Shown here one piece after another: positions 1 through 7,480 of a stretch of DNA of 32,504 nt. The stretch covers positions 1 to 32,504 of the forward strand of contig CANPYO010000018.1 of the NCBI GenBank assembly GCA_947588645.1, in the 5' to 3' direction. The DNA comes from an uncultured Akkermansia sp. (GTDB lineage: Bacteria > Verrucomicrobiota > Verrucomicrobiia > Verrucomicrobiales > Akkermansiaceae). A model generated the notes under the pieces. The model was not told where the DNA came from. It saw only the letters and a list, made by a program, of their open reading frames with translations, and made no database searches. Within the stretch, counting starts at the first letter, position 1. The number at the start of each line of letters is the position of its first letter. The position numbers were made by a program, and so were the translations under genes.

Positions 1-91
1 CTAATAGAAAACAACTTAAAATAGAAAAATAGATTTTAAGCACATCCGCTTTTTAAGGCGTATCTTTTCGGAGTTTGTCCTCTCACAAGAC

Positions 92-120
92 TTGCGCGGA
101 GGTAGCCTCCTGTGTTAAAC
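92..120 (+). promoter_or_regulatory. Possible promoter of bcp with a palindrome in the spacer
   Basis: TTGCGC at 92-97 and TTAAAC at 115-120 are 17 nt apart and could be -35 and -10 boxes. The spacer holds a perfect short palindrome, GGAGG-TAG-CCTCC (98-110), placed where a repressor could bind. The -10 match is weak, so this is tentative. The 90 bases to the left hold no gene I can support. Confidence 0.3.
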
Positions 121-155
121 TGGCTCCGGACCTGCGGGAGCAGACTTGAAGCAAT

Positions 156-602
156 ATGAAAGATATCCGATTACAAGGCATTGATCATGAGGGCAAGGAG
201 AAAGAATTCTCGTTGAGTGACTTTCGAGGGCAGAGGGTGATTCTTTACTTCTACCCCAAGGATAACACCTCCGGCTGCACGCAGGAGGCGTGCGACTTCA
301 GGGACAACATCAACAGACTGACCCAATATGCAACCGTCATCGGGGTGAGTCCGGACAGCGTGAAGAGTCACTTGAAGTTTCAGGAAAAGCAAAACCTCAA
401 TTTTATCTTGCTGTCCGATGTCGAGCACACCCTTGCCGATGCCTTTGGTGTGTGGGTTGAAAAATCGCTGTATGGACGCAAATACATGGGCATCGAGCGT
501 TCAACCTTTGTGTTGGACGAGCACCTGAACATCGTCAAAGAGTGGCGCAAAGTGAAAGTGAAGGGTCACGTTGATGAAGTGATTGAGTTCCTCAATTCAT
601 AA
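156..602 (+). CDS. bcp: Thioredoxin-dependent peroxiredoxin, Bcp/PrxQ type
   Basis: A 148-residue protein of the Bcp/PrxQ family, which reduces H2O2 and organic hydroperoxides in the cytoplasm with electrons from thioredoxin. The family signature is complete: the segment from Y31 includes the peroxidatic Cys41 in the TSGCT context, and Cys46 five residues later matches the usual resolving cysteine of the atypical 2-Cys type. Arg115 in the ERSTF segment fits the conserved active-site arginine. Length is normal for the family (about 150) and no export signal is present. The ATG at 156 has no good Shine-Dalgarno. It stands alone, followed by 160 nt before the next gene. Its last 149 bases recur, diverged, at 1541-1689 beyond the Nudix gene, so a second copy once existed. 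Confidence 0.95.
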   Translation: MKDIRLQGIDHEGKEKEFSLSDFRGQRVILYFYPKDNTSGCTQEACDFRDNINRLTQYATVIGVSPDSVKSHLKFQEKQNLNFILLSDVEHTLADAFGVWVEKSLYGRKYMGIERSTFVLDEHLNIVKEWRKVKVKGHVDEVIEFLNS

Positions 603-730
603 GACGCTATTTATTCCTTTTTGGCTAGGTTTGTATTAGAGAAATTACTCTAGCATGCGTTGAAATTCTTAGTGCCCTTTTTTGTGCCAAGAACCTGTTG
701 CATTTATTCTTGCAATCCTCACTATTTTTA

Positions 731-759
731 TTGTCCTCCTCTGCCGATTGGTGTAGCAT
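731..759 (+). promoter_or_regulatory. Promoter of the Nudix gene, leaderless geometry
   Basis: TTGTCC (731-736), a 17-nt spacer and TAGCAT (754-759). Only 6 nt separate the -10 box from the ATG at 766, so transcription would begin at or next to the start codon. Confidence 0.6.
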
Positions 760-765
760 GACTCC

Positions 766-1392
766 ATGCTGGCAAAAACCTACCCACGATGGATTGATTG
801 GGCAAAGGAGCTCCAATTTATCGCTCAAGTCGGTCTCACTTACTCAAAGGATTGCTTTGATCAGGAGCGGTTTAAGCGCATTCGAGAAATTGCGACGCAG
901 ATGGTGAGCGACGGATGTGACATGCCCATGAAGGTTGTCCGAAATCTCTTCTGCAATGAATCCGGTTTCCAAACTCCGAAGCTGGACACGCGCGCGGCGA
1001 TTTTTCAAGGGGGAAAAATCCTCCTCGTTCGCGAACGCAACGGTTTGTGGTCACTGCCTGGCGGCTGGGTGGACGTCATGGAGTCTGTGCGAAGCAATAC
1101 GGAAAAAGAGGTGCGGGAGGAGGCCGGATTAGAGGTTCGCGCTTTGCGCCTCATCGCTTTGCATGACAGAAACAAGCACAATTCTCCACCGTATGCTTAC
1201 AACATTTGCAAAGTGTTTGTACTCTGTGAGGTCGTCGGTGGATGCTTTCGAGAGAATCCCGAAACCACCGAAAGTTGTTACTTTTCCATAGATGAGCTTC
1301 CTGCCCTCGACCAAAACAAGAATACGCGGGCGCAAATAGAGATGTGTTTCCTAGCTGCCGACGCCCCGCATTGGCAGACTGTTTTTGACTGA
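766..1392 (+). CDS. Nudix hydrolase with Nudix_N helical domain
   Basis: A 208-residue hydrolase of nucleoside diphosphates linked to another moiety. Residues 1-65 form a charged helical region like the Nudix_N domain found in front of ADP-ribose pyrophosphatase-like (YjhB-type) enzymes, and residues 72-205 are the Nudix fold. The Nudix box runs from G100 to L122 and matches GX5EX7REUXEEXGU, except that the first arginine is Lys114; the metal-binding glutamates E115, E118 and E119 are present. The preferred substrate cannot be read from the sequence; ADP-ribose or a related NDP-sugar is the family expectation. The start at 766 is supported by a promoter whose -10 box ends at 759. There is no Shine-Dalgarno, consistent with a leaderless message. 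It is a single-gene unit. Confidence 0.9.
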   Translation: MLAKTYPRWIDWAKELQFIAQVGLTYSKDCFDQERFKRIREIATQMVSDGCDMPMKVVRNLFCNESGFQTPKLDTRAAIFQGGKILLVRERNGLWSLPGGWVDVMESVRSNTEKEVREEAGLEVRALRLIALHDRNKHNSPPYAYNICKVFVLCEVVGGCFRENPETTESCYFSIDELPALDQNKNTRAQIEMCFLAADAPHWQTVFD

Positions 1393-1867
1393 GGCATAGG
1401 CATTCGGACGGGCTTGTGCCATCGGTCCGGATCAAAAGAGGTTTCTCATGTACTGTAACGCGCGGGAGTAGGATGACATCTTTACAGGATAGATTATCAA
1501 ATTAGAGGATTTGCAGGTGTGATGTTGGAGTGTTGCAGAGGGGTCGAAAAATCGCTGTATGGACGCAAATACATGGGCATCGAACGTTCAACCTTTGTGT
1601 TGGACGCGCACCTGAACATCGTCAAAGAATGGCGCAAAGTGAAGGTCAAGGGTCATGTTGACGAAGTGATCAAGTTTCTCACTGCCTAGAAACTATTAAA
1701 GCGTTTGCCCTGACCCTTAGGGACAAGCTATCCGTCTGAGGGCGAATAGGCAGGGAATGCATCAATGTGTCCGGTTTGGACGATGGCAACGAAGAAAGTT
1801 GATGATTTGCCAGATTTCAGCGGAGCAGAGAGTTGTTTTTCAACCTTAATTATAATGCCTCTCCACA
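1393..1867. other. Intergenic region around the bcp fragment
   Basis: This 475-nt stretch between the Nudix gene and the convergent protease gene has no intact gene. It starts with an imperfect stem (CGGAC and GTCCG arms near 1404-1433) without a T-run, then holds the bcp fragment at 1541-1689. I see nothing else in it that I can name. Confidence 0.5.
1541..1689 (+). pseudogene. Orphan 3' fragment of a second bcp gene
   Basis: These 149 bases align without gaps to bases 454-602 of the intact bcp gene and encode its last 48 residues plus a TAG stop in place of TAA. There is no start codon or 5' half. Of the codon differences, nine are synonymous and four change the residue (E to A, E to K, N to T, S to A). 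That pattern means the copy diverged while still under protein-level selection, so it is the remnant of a real paralogue that later lost its 5' end, not a fresh duplication. The homology starts abruptly at the GGGT before the VEKSLYG segment. Confidence 0.9.
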
Positions 1868-3091
1868 TCAACCTTGCGGTTCATTCCTTACTTTTTTATG
1901 CTCTTTCCTTATGATGCCAAAGGTGATTGCGTCCATTCCTGCCGTCGGGATTTCCCTTTCGCGTATCCCTCTCAGCCGCACAACATCCTTCACGCTCAGG
2001 AAAATCGTATTCCCCTCACCCTTGGTTACACCCTCCACAGGTATCTGCCACGTCTTGCTACCTCTCGTAATTTTCAGGATAATCGAATCGCCCTCACGCC
2101 AGCGCAATTCCTTCTTGATCGTCTCCAGCATCTTTTCGTTTATCACCGCTCCCGTCTCGAACTTATCCAGCGCGCTATGCCCCATCCATGCCCTCACTTG
2201 CATTTGCGATGTTGGCATATTATTCATGCTTGGATCCGCAAAACCACTCCTGTTTTGTATCATTTCCTCGTCCATTGCTGTTTTCACAGCCTTCCATTCG
2301 ATTGAATCTATGATGTTATCCTGGCGCGATAATAGGTTGTGCACATGCTTGACGGGGATCGCGAGGTAGAACGTGGACATTGAATCCACAATACCCGCTA
2401 CGTTTACCCCTACCACTTCGTCCGTGTGTGTATTCACGAGCGGGCCGCCACTGTTTCCCTTTGATATTTTCGCATCGTGAGTTATCCTTTGGTCGGTCAC
2501 CTTTGTCACGGCTCCTTTGGTGATGTTTGGCACTAAATTCTCCAGCACGTCGGCGGAGTCAGTGTATCCGCCCACGATTTTTGAGGAATCAGAAATGGCC
2601 ACGTCTAAGGATCCTGGAAAACCAATGGCTATCACATCATCCAGTACTTGACCAGCCTCTTGTGAAAGAGGAAGCGAGGGCGGCAGGTCATCTCCATCTA
2701 CTTGCACAAGGAACAGATCATTTTCTGCATCCATCCGCACCGGGTGAGCCTTGCACAGCTTCGCAGATTTTCCATCCGGCGAAGTCACGAAAACCGCGAC
2801 ATCATTAGCGCCCGACACCACATGAGCATTGGTGATAAGTTCTCCGTGATTTCCAACGAAGAAACCTGTCCCGGTCTTGATGCCTTCACTAGTGGCAGCT
2901 AACACCCGCACCACGGAGCGTATCATAGAACGTACTCTCTGCGTCTCATCTGCTGCGATATTTTCATGGTTGGGCTCAGCCTGTTGTGGAGATTCAGCAT
3001 CGCTATTTTCCTGAGCCGGAGAGTTTCCCAATAGACAGCATGCCGCTATGAGGAGACAAAAACACACATTTTTAGAACTGCGCATCTTCAT
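1868..3091 (-). CDS. Exported trypsin-like (S1C/HtrA-type) serine protease
   Basis: A 407-residue predicted periplasmic or envelope protease. The N-terminus is a signal peptide: basic MKMRSSK, then a hydrophobic stretch to about residue 25. The sequence IAAC at 15-18 could also act as a lipobox. A polar acidic linker follows. Residues 58-260 are a chymotrypsin fold with the full catalytic triad: His90 in TNAHVV, Asp125 in DAENDL and Ser214 in the GNSGGP motif. The C-terminal 140 residues show no clear PDZ domain, so this is not a standard DegP/DegQ; they may form a degenerate substrate-binding domain. An upstream in-frame extension to 3205 is open but would bury the signal peptide, so I chose the ATG at 3091. 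Its own promoter lies at 3106-3135. The gene is convergent with the left block and divergent from the aldo/keto reductase. Confidence 0.85.
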   Translation of the reverse strand: MKMRSSKNVCFCLLIAACCLLGNSPAQENSDAESPQQAEPNHENIAADETQRVRSMIRSVVRVLAATSEGIKTGTGFFVGNHGELITNAHVVSGANDVAVFVTSPDGKSAKLCKAHPVRMDAENDLFLVQVDGDDLPPSLPLSQEAGQVLDDVIAIGFPGSLDVAISDSSKIVGGYTDSADVLENLVPNITKGAVTKVTDQRITHDAKISKGNSGGPLVNTHTDEVVGVNVAGIVDSMSTFYLAIPVKHVHNLLSRQDNIIDSIEWKAVKTAMDEEMIQNRSGFADPSMNNMPTSQMQVRAWMGHSALDKFETGAVINEKMLETIKKELRWREGDSIILKITRGSKTWQIPVEGVTKGEGNTIFLSVKDVVRLRGIREREIPTAGMDAITFGIIRKEHKKVRNEPQG

Positions 3092-3105
3092 GACTGGATG
3101 CGACC

Positions 3106-3135
3106 AATCTAACACCCTGAATCTATGAATTGCAA
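3106..3135 (-). promoter_or_regulatory. Promoter of the serine protease gene
   Basis: On the minus strand TTGCAA (3135-3130), an 18-nt spacer and TAGATT (3111-3106) lie 14 nt before the ATG, predicting a leader of only about 8 nt. The TTGGG motif seen at neighbouring promoters is absent here. Confidence 0.5.
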
Positions 3136-3204
3136 GAACAAATGCAACATATGACAGAAAGAGGTGAGAAGGCACGGCAAACGCATTAGAAAACGTGTCT
3201 GCCA

Positions 3205-3473
3205 TTTACGATCTGGAAAAATATCGCGCTTGCACGCAAATCTGGCGGATCAGATGCAAGTGAAATGTGATGAAGCTGTACACGGGCATGGCAGAAAGGG
3301 CGGGGATGCAGAGCGGGTGCGCAGCGAAGCTTTCAAAGCATTTCGTGTTGTCAGTTAGAATGGTATGTGATATGCAATACCGGCTTGCAGACTTTCTTCC
3401 GTCGCCTTTCTTTCATGAAACGTATAGGAGACAGTTTGGATGGCTTGGGAGAAATTTTATTGGGACAAATGTG
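3205..3473 (+). repeat. Repeat cassette copy A upstream of the aldo/keto reductase
   Basis: This lies in the 447-nt divergent gap between the protease and the aldo/keto reductase, which holds no gene. In order it has one heptamer TTTACGA (3205-3211), a GC-rich module containing GCGGGGATGC (3298-3330), and the motif TTGGGACAAATGTG (3460-3473). The same order occurs near 4.4, 12.7 and 28.3 kb. This is the most degenerate heptamer tract of the set. Confidence 0.55.
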
Positions 3474-3531
3474 CTTTTGAGCGAAAGATGGAAAAATTTT
3501 GTTGAGTTCAAGCTTCTTGAGGTGGTAGGAT
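3460..3531 (+). promoter_or_regulatory. Promoter of the aldo/keto reductase with upstream TTGGG motif
   Basis: Motif TTGGGACAAATGTG ends at 3473. Then 28 nt follow to TTGAGT (3502-3507), an 18-nt spacer, TAGGAT (3526-3531) and 7 nt to the ATG at 3539. The start codon would coincide with the transcription start, and the motif centre would sit near -72. Confidence 0.6.
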
Positions 3532-3538
3532 ATGGAGC

Positions 3539-4381
3539 ATGGATACGATAACTTTGAGCAATGGAGTGGCGATACCGCAGCTGGGGTACGGTGTATTTCA
3601 GGTGTCGCCGAGTGAATGCAAGAACTGCGTACTGGAAGCAATTGCCGCGGGGTACCGCATGATTGACACAGCGCAGGCGTACTTCAATGAGGAGGGTGTG
3701 GGTGCCGCAGTGCAGGAAAGCGGTGTGCCTCGTGAACAAATCTTCTTGACGACGAAAGTGTGGATTTCCAATGCAGGAGAGGAGAGGGCGATGGCTTCTA
3801 TCAACGAGTCACTGCGTAAGTTGCGTACGGATTACATCGACCTGCTGCTCATCCATCAAGCATACGGAGATTACTACGGCACCTACCGTACGATGGAAAA
3901 GGCGCTGGCCGCAGGGAAGGTCCGAGCCATCGGAGTATCGAACTTTCAGGTTGGACGTTTTGTGGATTTGGCGCTGCATGTGGAAGTGCCTCCGGCGGTC
4001 AATCAGTTGGAAGCCCATGTGTTCAGTCAGCAGCGTGGCATGGAGTCAGTCATGAGCGACTTTGACACCAAACTCATGGCGTGGAGCCCACTAGGGCAGG
4101 GACGCAATGGGCTTTTCTCCCACCCGGCTCTGGCTTCTATCGGTGACCGCTACGGCAAATCCCCAGCCCAAATAGCTCTGCGTTTCCTGCTACAGCGCGG
4201 TTTTATCATTATCCCCAAGACAACTCACCCGCAACGCATGCGAGAAAACGCGGATATCTTCGATTTCTCCCTCAGTGAACAGGAGATGAGTGAACTTGCC
4301 CAACTCAACGAAAAGGATACCGGTAACGTCAACTTTGACGATCCTTCTTTCATCCGCTACCTCGTCGAGACCTATGGGTAA
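3539..4381 (+). CDS. Aldo/keto reductase, 2,5-diketo-gluconate reductase-like
   Basis: A 280-residue NADPH-dependent oxidoreductase with the (beta/alpha)8 fold of the AKR superfamily, closest in pattern to the AKR5 group (2,5-diketo-D-gluconate and methylglyoxal reductases). The catalytic tetrad is complete: Asp43 and Tyr48 in MIDTAQAY, Lys73 in TTKVW and His106 in LLIHQ. The IGVSNF segment and the C-terminal IPKTTHPQRMREN segment, which in this family binds the cofactor phosphate, are also present. It is cytosolic. The physiological substrate cannot be deduced; small aldehydes or keto-sugars are the family norm. The ATG is fixed by a promoter whose -10 box ends 7 nt upstream, and there is no Shine-Dalgarno. 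It is monocistronic and followed by repeat cassette B. Confidence 0.92.
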   Translation: MDTITLSNGVAIPQLGYGVFQVSPSECKNCVLEAIAAGYRMIDTAQAYFNEEGVGAAVQESGVPREQIFLTTKVWISNAGEERAMASINESLRKLRTDYIDLLLIHQAYGDYYGTYRTMEKALAAGKVRAIGVSNFQVGRFVDLALHVEVPPAVNQLEAHVFSQQRGMESVMSDFDTKLMAWSPLGQGRNGLFSHPALASIGDRYGKSPAQIALRFLLQRGFIIIPKTTHPQRMRENADIFDFSLSEQEMSELAQLNEKDTGNVNFDDPSFIRYLVETYG

Positions 4382-4388
4382 ATAGGGA

Positions 4389-4430
4389 TTTACGATGGAC
4401 GATTGCCGAATTTGCGCGCGTTGCGCGGGA
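4389..4430 (+). repeat. Heptamers and GC module of repeat cassette B
   Basis: Three consecutive 7-mers, TTTACGA, TGGACGA and TTGCCGA (4389-4409), are followed at once by a GC palindrome with the core GCGCGCGTTGCGCGGG (to 4430). The matching TTGGG motif lies further on at 4566. The 259-nt gap between the two genes holds nothing else that I recognise. Confidence 0.65.
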
Positions 4431-4565
4431 AAACCTCCTGTGTGAGACCATGCCGGGTTCGCGGCTTTGCTCAATCATCAATGGTTTGAATTTTTTGTTA
4501 GCTTACCTTCTTCATCCATGGGAAACGCATGAGGAATGGATTGAATGAGTCCAGAGAAGATTTTA

Positions 4566-4638
4566 TTGGGGCACGTGTGATCACAATCACTTCTCAAAAA
4601 GAAGGCGCTTGAAACACCACCAAGAATTATGCTAGGAT
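4566..4638 (+). promoter_or_regulatory. Promoter of the ankyrin gene with upstream TTGGG motif
   Basis: Motif TTGGGGCACGTGTG (4566-4579), 29 nt, TTGAAA (4609-4614), 18-nt spacer, TAGGAT (4633-4638). Transcription should begin near 4645. That is downstream of the ATG at 4641, so this promoter would favour initiation at 4668. The alternative -10 TATGCT (4628-4633) leaves 7 nt to 4641 but lacks a good -35. Confidence 0.55.
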
Positions 4639-4640
4639 AG

Positions 4641-5660
4641 ATGGCGGAAAGCTGTCCTAACTTACCAATGAAAAGAGCCAAACTAACGGAACTCGACAAG
4701 CGCTTAATCGGAACGCTCAATACGAACGCAGGGGAAGTCAGCGCTGAACAAATACGTAATCTCATTCAGGCTGGAGCCAATGTGAATGTCATGGCGTACC
4801 AAGAAACGCCTCTTTCCCTCGCGACGGGCATGAGGCGCTTAGATTTGGTGGAACTTCTGCTAGAATCTGGAGCAGATCCCAATTTGCCACTGAGAGGATC
4901 CTTTCCGCTGAGTGTAGCGGTGGCGACGCAGAGTCGCAAGATTGTCGAGGTACTCCTGCAGCATGGAGCGAAGGTGAATGTTAACCCGCAAAGTATTCAA
5001 CCGCCCTTGCATGTCGCAGCGGGAGTGGGCAGCATCCCACTTGTCGAGCTCTTGCTGGCGGCTGGGGCGGACATTAATCTGCAAGCAGGTTCAGGAACAC
5101 CTCTGTGTGAAGCTGTAGAAATTGGCAACAAGGAACTCATAAAATTCTTGATAGAACGCGGAGCAAAAGTGGAAGGAGAAGGATGGGAGCGCACTCCTCT
5201 CATCGTCGCTGCGGAAGAAGGTTTCCTCGGCATCGTCCGACTCTTATTGGATGCAGGAGCCAGTGCCAAGATGGCCTCAAATAACTCTACACCTCTCATT
5301 GCCGCCGCAGAGAGCGGGAAAACCTCCGTCATTCAGCTACTTCTGGATGCGGGAGCGGATATTCACGCCCAGCGCAACCAGTACACGCCGCTTATCGCTG
5401 CCGCAGCAGAGGGACATCTCGGCGCCGTCAAGCTCCTGCTTCAAGCCGGAGCCGATGTTAACGAAGCGACCCACTTGTACACTCCGTTGATTGGAGCCGT
5501 GCTTTCTGAAAACGCTAAAATTGTCCGTTTTTTTCTCGATGCCGGAGCAAATGCCAAAGCAAGAACAGATAGGGGCAATACTGCCCTCGATGAAGCAGAG
5601 CAAGCAGATCTCCCCGGAATCATCAGGATGTTGCGCAAACACCTCAGCCAAGTGGGCTGA
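4641..5660 (+). CDS. Ankyrin-repeat protein
   Basis: A 339-residue protein built almost wholly of ankyrin repeats, about nine of 32-33 residues, each marked by a TPL-x-x-A turn followed by a LLL-x-x-GA helix (for example STPLIAA, YTPLIAA and YTPLIGA in the C-terminal half). A short charged N-terminal segment (residues 1-40) precedes them. There is no signal peptide or membrane segment, so the predicted location is the cytoplasm, where it would act as a protein-binding scaffold; the partner is unknown. Repeats 5 to 8 are most alike, suggesting recent expansion. The start is uncertain: the best promoter match implies the ATG at 4668 (MKRAKLTELDK), while 4641 is the longest form. It is monocistronic and convergent with the next gene. 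Confidence 0.85.
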   Translation: MAESCPNLPMKRAKLTELDKRLIGTLNTNAGEVSAEQIRNLIQAGANVNVMAYQETPLSLATGMRRLDLVELLLESGADPNLPLRGSFPLSVAVATQSRKIVEVLLQHGAKVNVNPQSIQPPLHVAAGVGSIPLVELLLAAGADINLQAGSGTPLCEAVEIGNKELIKFLIERGAKVEGEGWERTPLIVAAEEGFLGIVRLLLDAGASAKMASNNSTPLIAAAESGKTSVIQLLLDAGADIHAQRNQYTPLIAAAAEGHLGAVKLLLQAGADVNEATHLYTPLIGAVLSENAKIVRFFLDAGANAKARTDRGNTALDEAEQADLPGIIRMLRKHLSQVG

Positions 5661-5665
5661 ATTGC

Positions 5666-5714
5666 CGCCCATTTCTTTCTGCGTAGACAAGGGTTCACCC
5701 CCGCAGCATGGGCG
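5666..5714. terminator. Stem-loop between convergent genes
   Basis: Outer arms CGCCCAT (5666-5672) and ATGGGCG (5708-5714) pair perfectly, and inner arms CTGCG/CGCAG and GGGT/ACCC continue the fold. It lies 5 nt after the ankyrin stop codon, facing the convergent gene. No T-run follows on either strand, so it may be a transcript end or stabilising structure and not a classic terminator. Confidence 0.35.
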
Positions 5715-5789
5715 ATTCAAAGCGAAACTTGGATTACAGGTTAGGTATCTAAAATTTCTGCTGCGCATTCTTTTCACAGCCCAAGCGGT

Positions 5790-6705
5790 TTAGTTTTGGA
5801 CAGCTTGAAGGAAATCGCTGATAATTTGTGTGTACGTTTTTCCTTGCAACTTCTCACGGGTCGCGGGAGGAAGGGGTTCGTACATAAGAATGCCGCTAAC
5901 AGTCGGTAAAAGCAACTCGGGAGAAACTTGACGAAGGCATGCATAGAGGACGGATTTCATGGAAGAGGGCAAGGAGAGTCGCATACTGATCAGGTAGACG
6001 CGAAAGGCTGCACCGACCATGATTTTGGACGCCTGACCTTGCGGTATATCGTCTAATACGAGTGCATAGTCGACCACGAGTTGTGCGAACTGAGGGAGAA
6101 GTCGATCCTCGGGTATTTCCACATCTCTGGAAGCTGAACCACTACCGGAACAAAAAAACAACTTTAGGGTTGTTATTTGAAAAGTAGTGTTCCATGCAGG
6201 AAATCGTATAATCAGCGTTATCTTTCAGAGTTTCTCGCATGAACTGCTTCCAGTCGCGTCCGGTTTCCCTGCAATTGTGCATAAAGCCATAACTGAGGCT
6301 AAAGAACCAAGGGGGCATTACAGAGAGATCAGGCAATTGATCTGCTGAGCAGTTTAGGGAATGAAGAAGCATATCGATGGCACATGCCTGAAGCGCGAAA
6401 GCCTTATCGGGTTGTTCTTGGAAATAAAGTGCGCTACATGTAATTTCGAGCCATTCATCGATTAATCTGTGTATGGAGTCGCCGCGCCTCGTTTCATGAT
6501 CGGACCGGGCATCGGAGCAAAGGGACACTGTGGAGTCTAAGGAAGGTTTGGGCTTTTTCTTTTGATCGGGAATAAAAATTTTTGTGAAACCGGAGGTGTA
6601 CGTAGGATCTGTCGAATATTCAGAATCTGCCGAGTTCCCATACAATGTTCCCGGTGTAAATAGGAGCAAGACGATGAGGGAGAGAAGATTTTTTGAAGTT
6701 TTCAT
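5790..6705 (-). pseudogene. Secreted protein of unknown function, frameshifted
   Basis: Two leftward reading frames join into one protein of about 305 residues. The first (6705 to 6142) begins with a clear signal peptide, MKTSKN followed by a leucine-rich core and a small-residue cleavage region near NSA. It stops in SNNNPKVVFLFR. The second resumes as FCSGSGSASRDVEIPED and runs to 5790. The break is at a run of seven T (coding strand, 6158-6152); with six T the frame would read KVVFCSGSGS without interruption. It may be a phase-variable gene, a recent pseudogene or a sequencing error. The body is mostly helical, with several cysteines in the first half. I do not recognise the family. The long form from 6732 would hide the signal peptide. 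Confidence 0.6.
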
Positions 6706-6773
6706 TAACCGGACGGGGCGTGTGGTATTCACTGTTGAGCGTAGGGGAATATCTTTTCTTGCCAGGATTCCTC

Positions 6774-7466
6774 TCAGAGATCGATGTCAATACCGAAGGT
6801 CTTACCGAGGCCGGCAGGATCGAGGGGAGCAGAGGTTTCGGCTGCAGGTGGGGCAATGAGAGTGGCGGGATCCAGCGAACGGAGGGTGAAAAGGAGAGAA
6901 GGTTCGCGATCGATGAGCACGCCGGCGGCATAGATGGCGGCGGCGGCGTGGGGACAGGGTTCTGCCCAATCCGGGCAGGTGCAACTCATGTGCCAATCCG
7001 TCGGGGCGGGGAGCAGACCGCTCTCCGGGTCGCAGAGGGTATGCAAAAGATCATCGTTCGCTTTGCCTTCCAACAGGGCAACCAATGAACCCACATTTCC
7101 GGCACAGACGGTGCGCAGAGCGAGGCTCTTCTCCTCGTCCAGAGGCTCAAGCGAGAGGTCAACCTCATAGAGTTCCTGCGCGGAGACAAGAGCGCGGATG
7201 GAGCAGGGGGCTATTGTCAGATCTAGGACACAGCCATGGCGCAGCAGGGTACGCCCGGGGGAGAGGCAGAGACCGCCCGCTTCGCAGAGAGCGAGGTGGC
7301 GCATCCAGGCGCTGCCCCAAAAGTGCTCTGCCAGTTTACGCGAGGAAGCGACCACCGGGTGCAGCTGTGCACCGTCGGCCGTCAGCTCCGTAGCGCGTTG
7401 AGACGCAAGGCGGGCGAGGTCTGCCGCCCGAAGGGGTGCCGAATCCTCGCCCGCGTAGCTGCACAT
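6774..7466 (-). CDS. SWIM zinc-finger protein
   Basis: A 230-residue protein with a SWIM zinc-binding motif, CxCx(n)CxH, formed by Cys162, Cys164, Cys171 and His173 in the CTCPDWAEPCPHAAAAIY segment. The following DREPSLLFTLR segment is typical of the bacterial SWIM proteins that usually accompany SNF2-type helicases. The N-terminal 120 residues contain a repeated beta pattern seen in that family. The likely role is nucleic-acid or protein binding in the cytoplasm; no enzyme activity is evident. No SNF2 helicase lies in this window. The gene begins 14 nt after the galE stop and is probably cotranscribed with it. An in-frame extension to 7580 lies inside galE, so I prefer the ATG at 7466. It has no Shine-Dalgarno. 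Confidence 0.75.
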   Translation of the reverse strand: MCSYAGEDSAPLRAADLARLASQRATELTADGAQLHPVVASSRKLAEHFWGSAWMRHLALCEAGGLCLSPGRTLLRHGCVLDLTIAPCSIRALVSAQELYEVDLSLEPLDEEKSLALRTVCAGNVGSLVALLEGKANDDLLHTLCDPESGLLPAPTDWHMSCTCPDWAEPCPHAAAAIYAAGVLIDREPSLLFTLRSLDPATLIAPPAAETSAPLDPAGLGKTFGIDIDL

Positions 7467-7480
7467 GGCAGGAGGTAAAA

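Noticed and set aside
4575..4592. CRP-like site TGTGA-N6-TCAC in the ankyrin promoter
   Set aside because: The other three copies of the TTGGG motif lack the second half-site, so a shared CRP-type operator is not supported.
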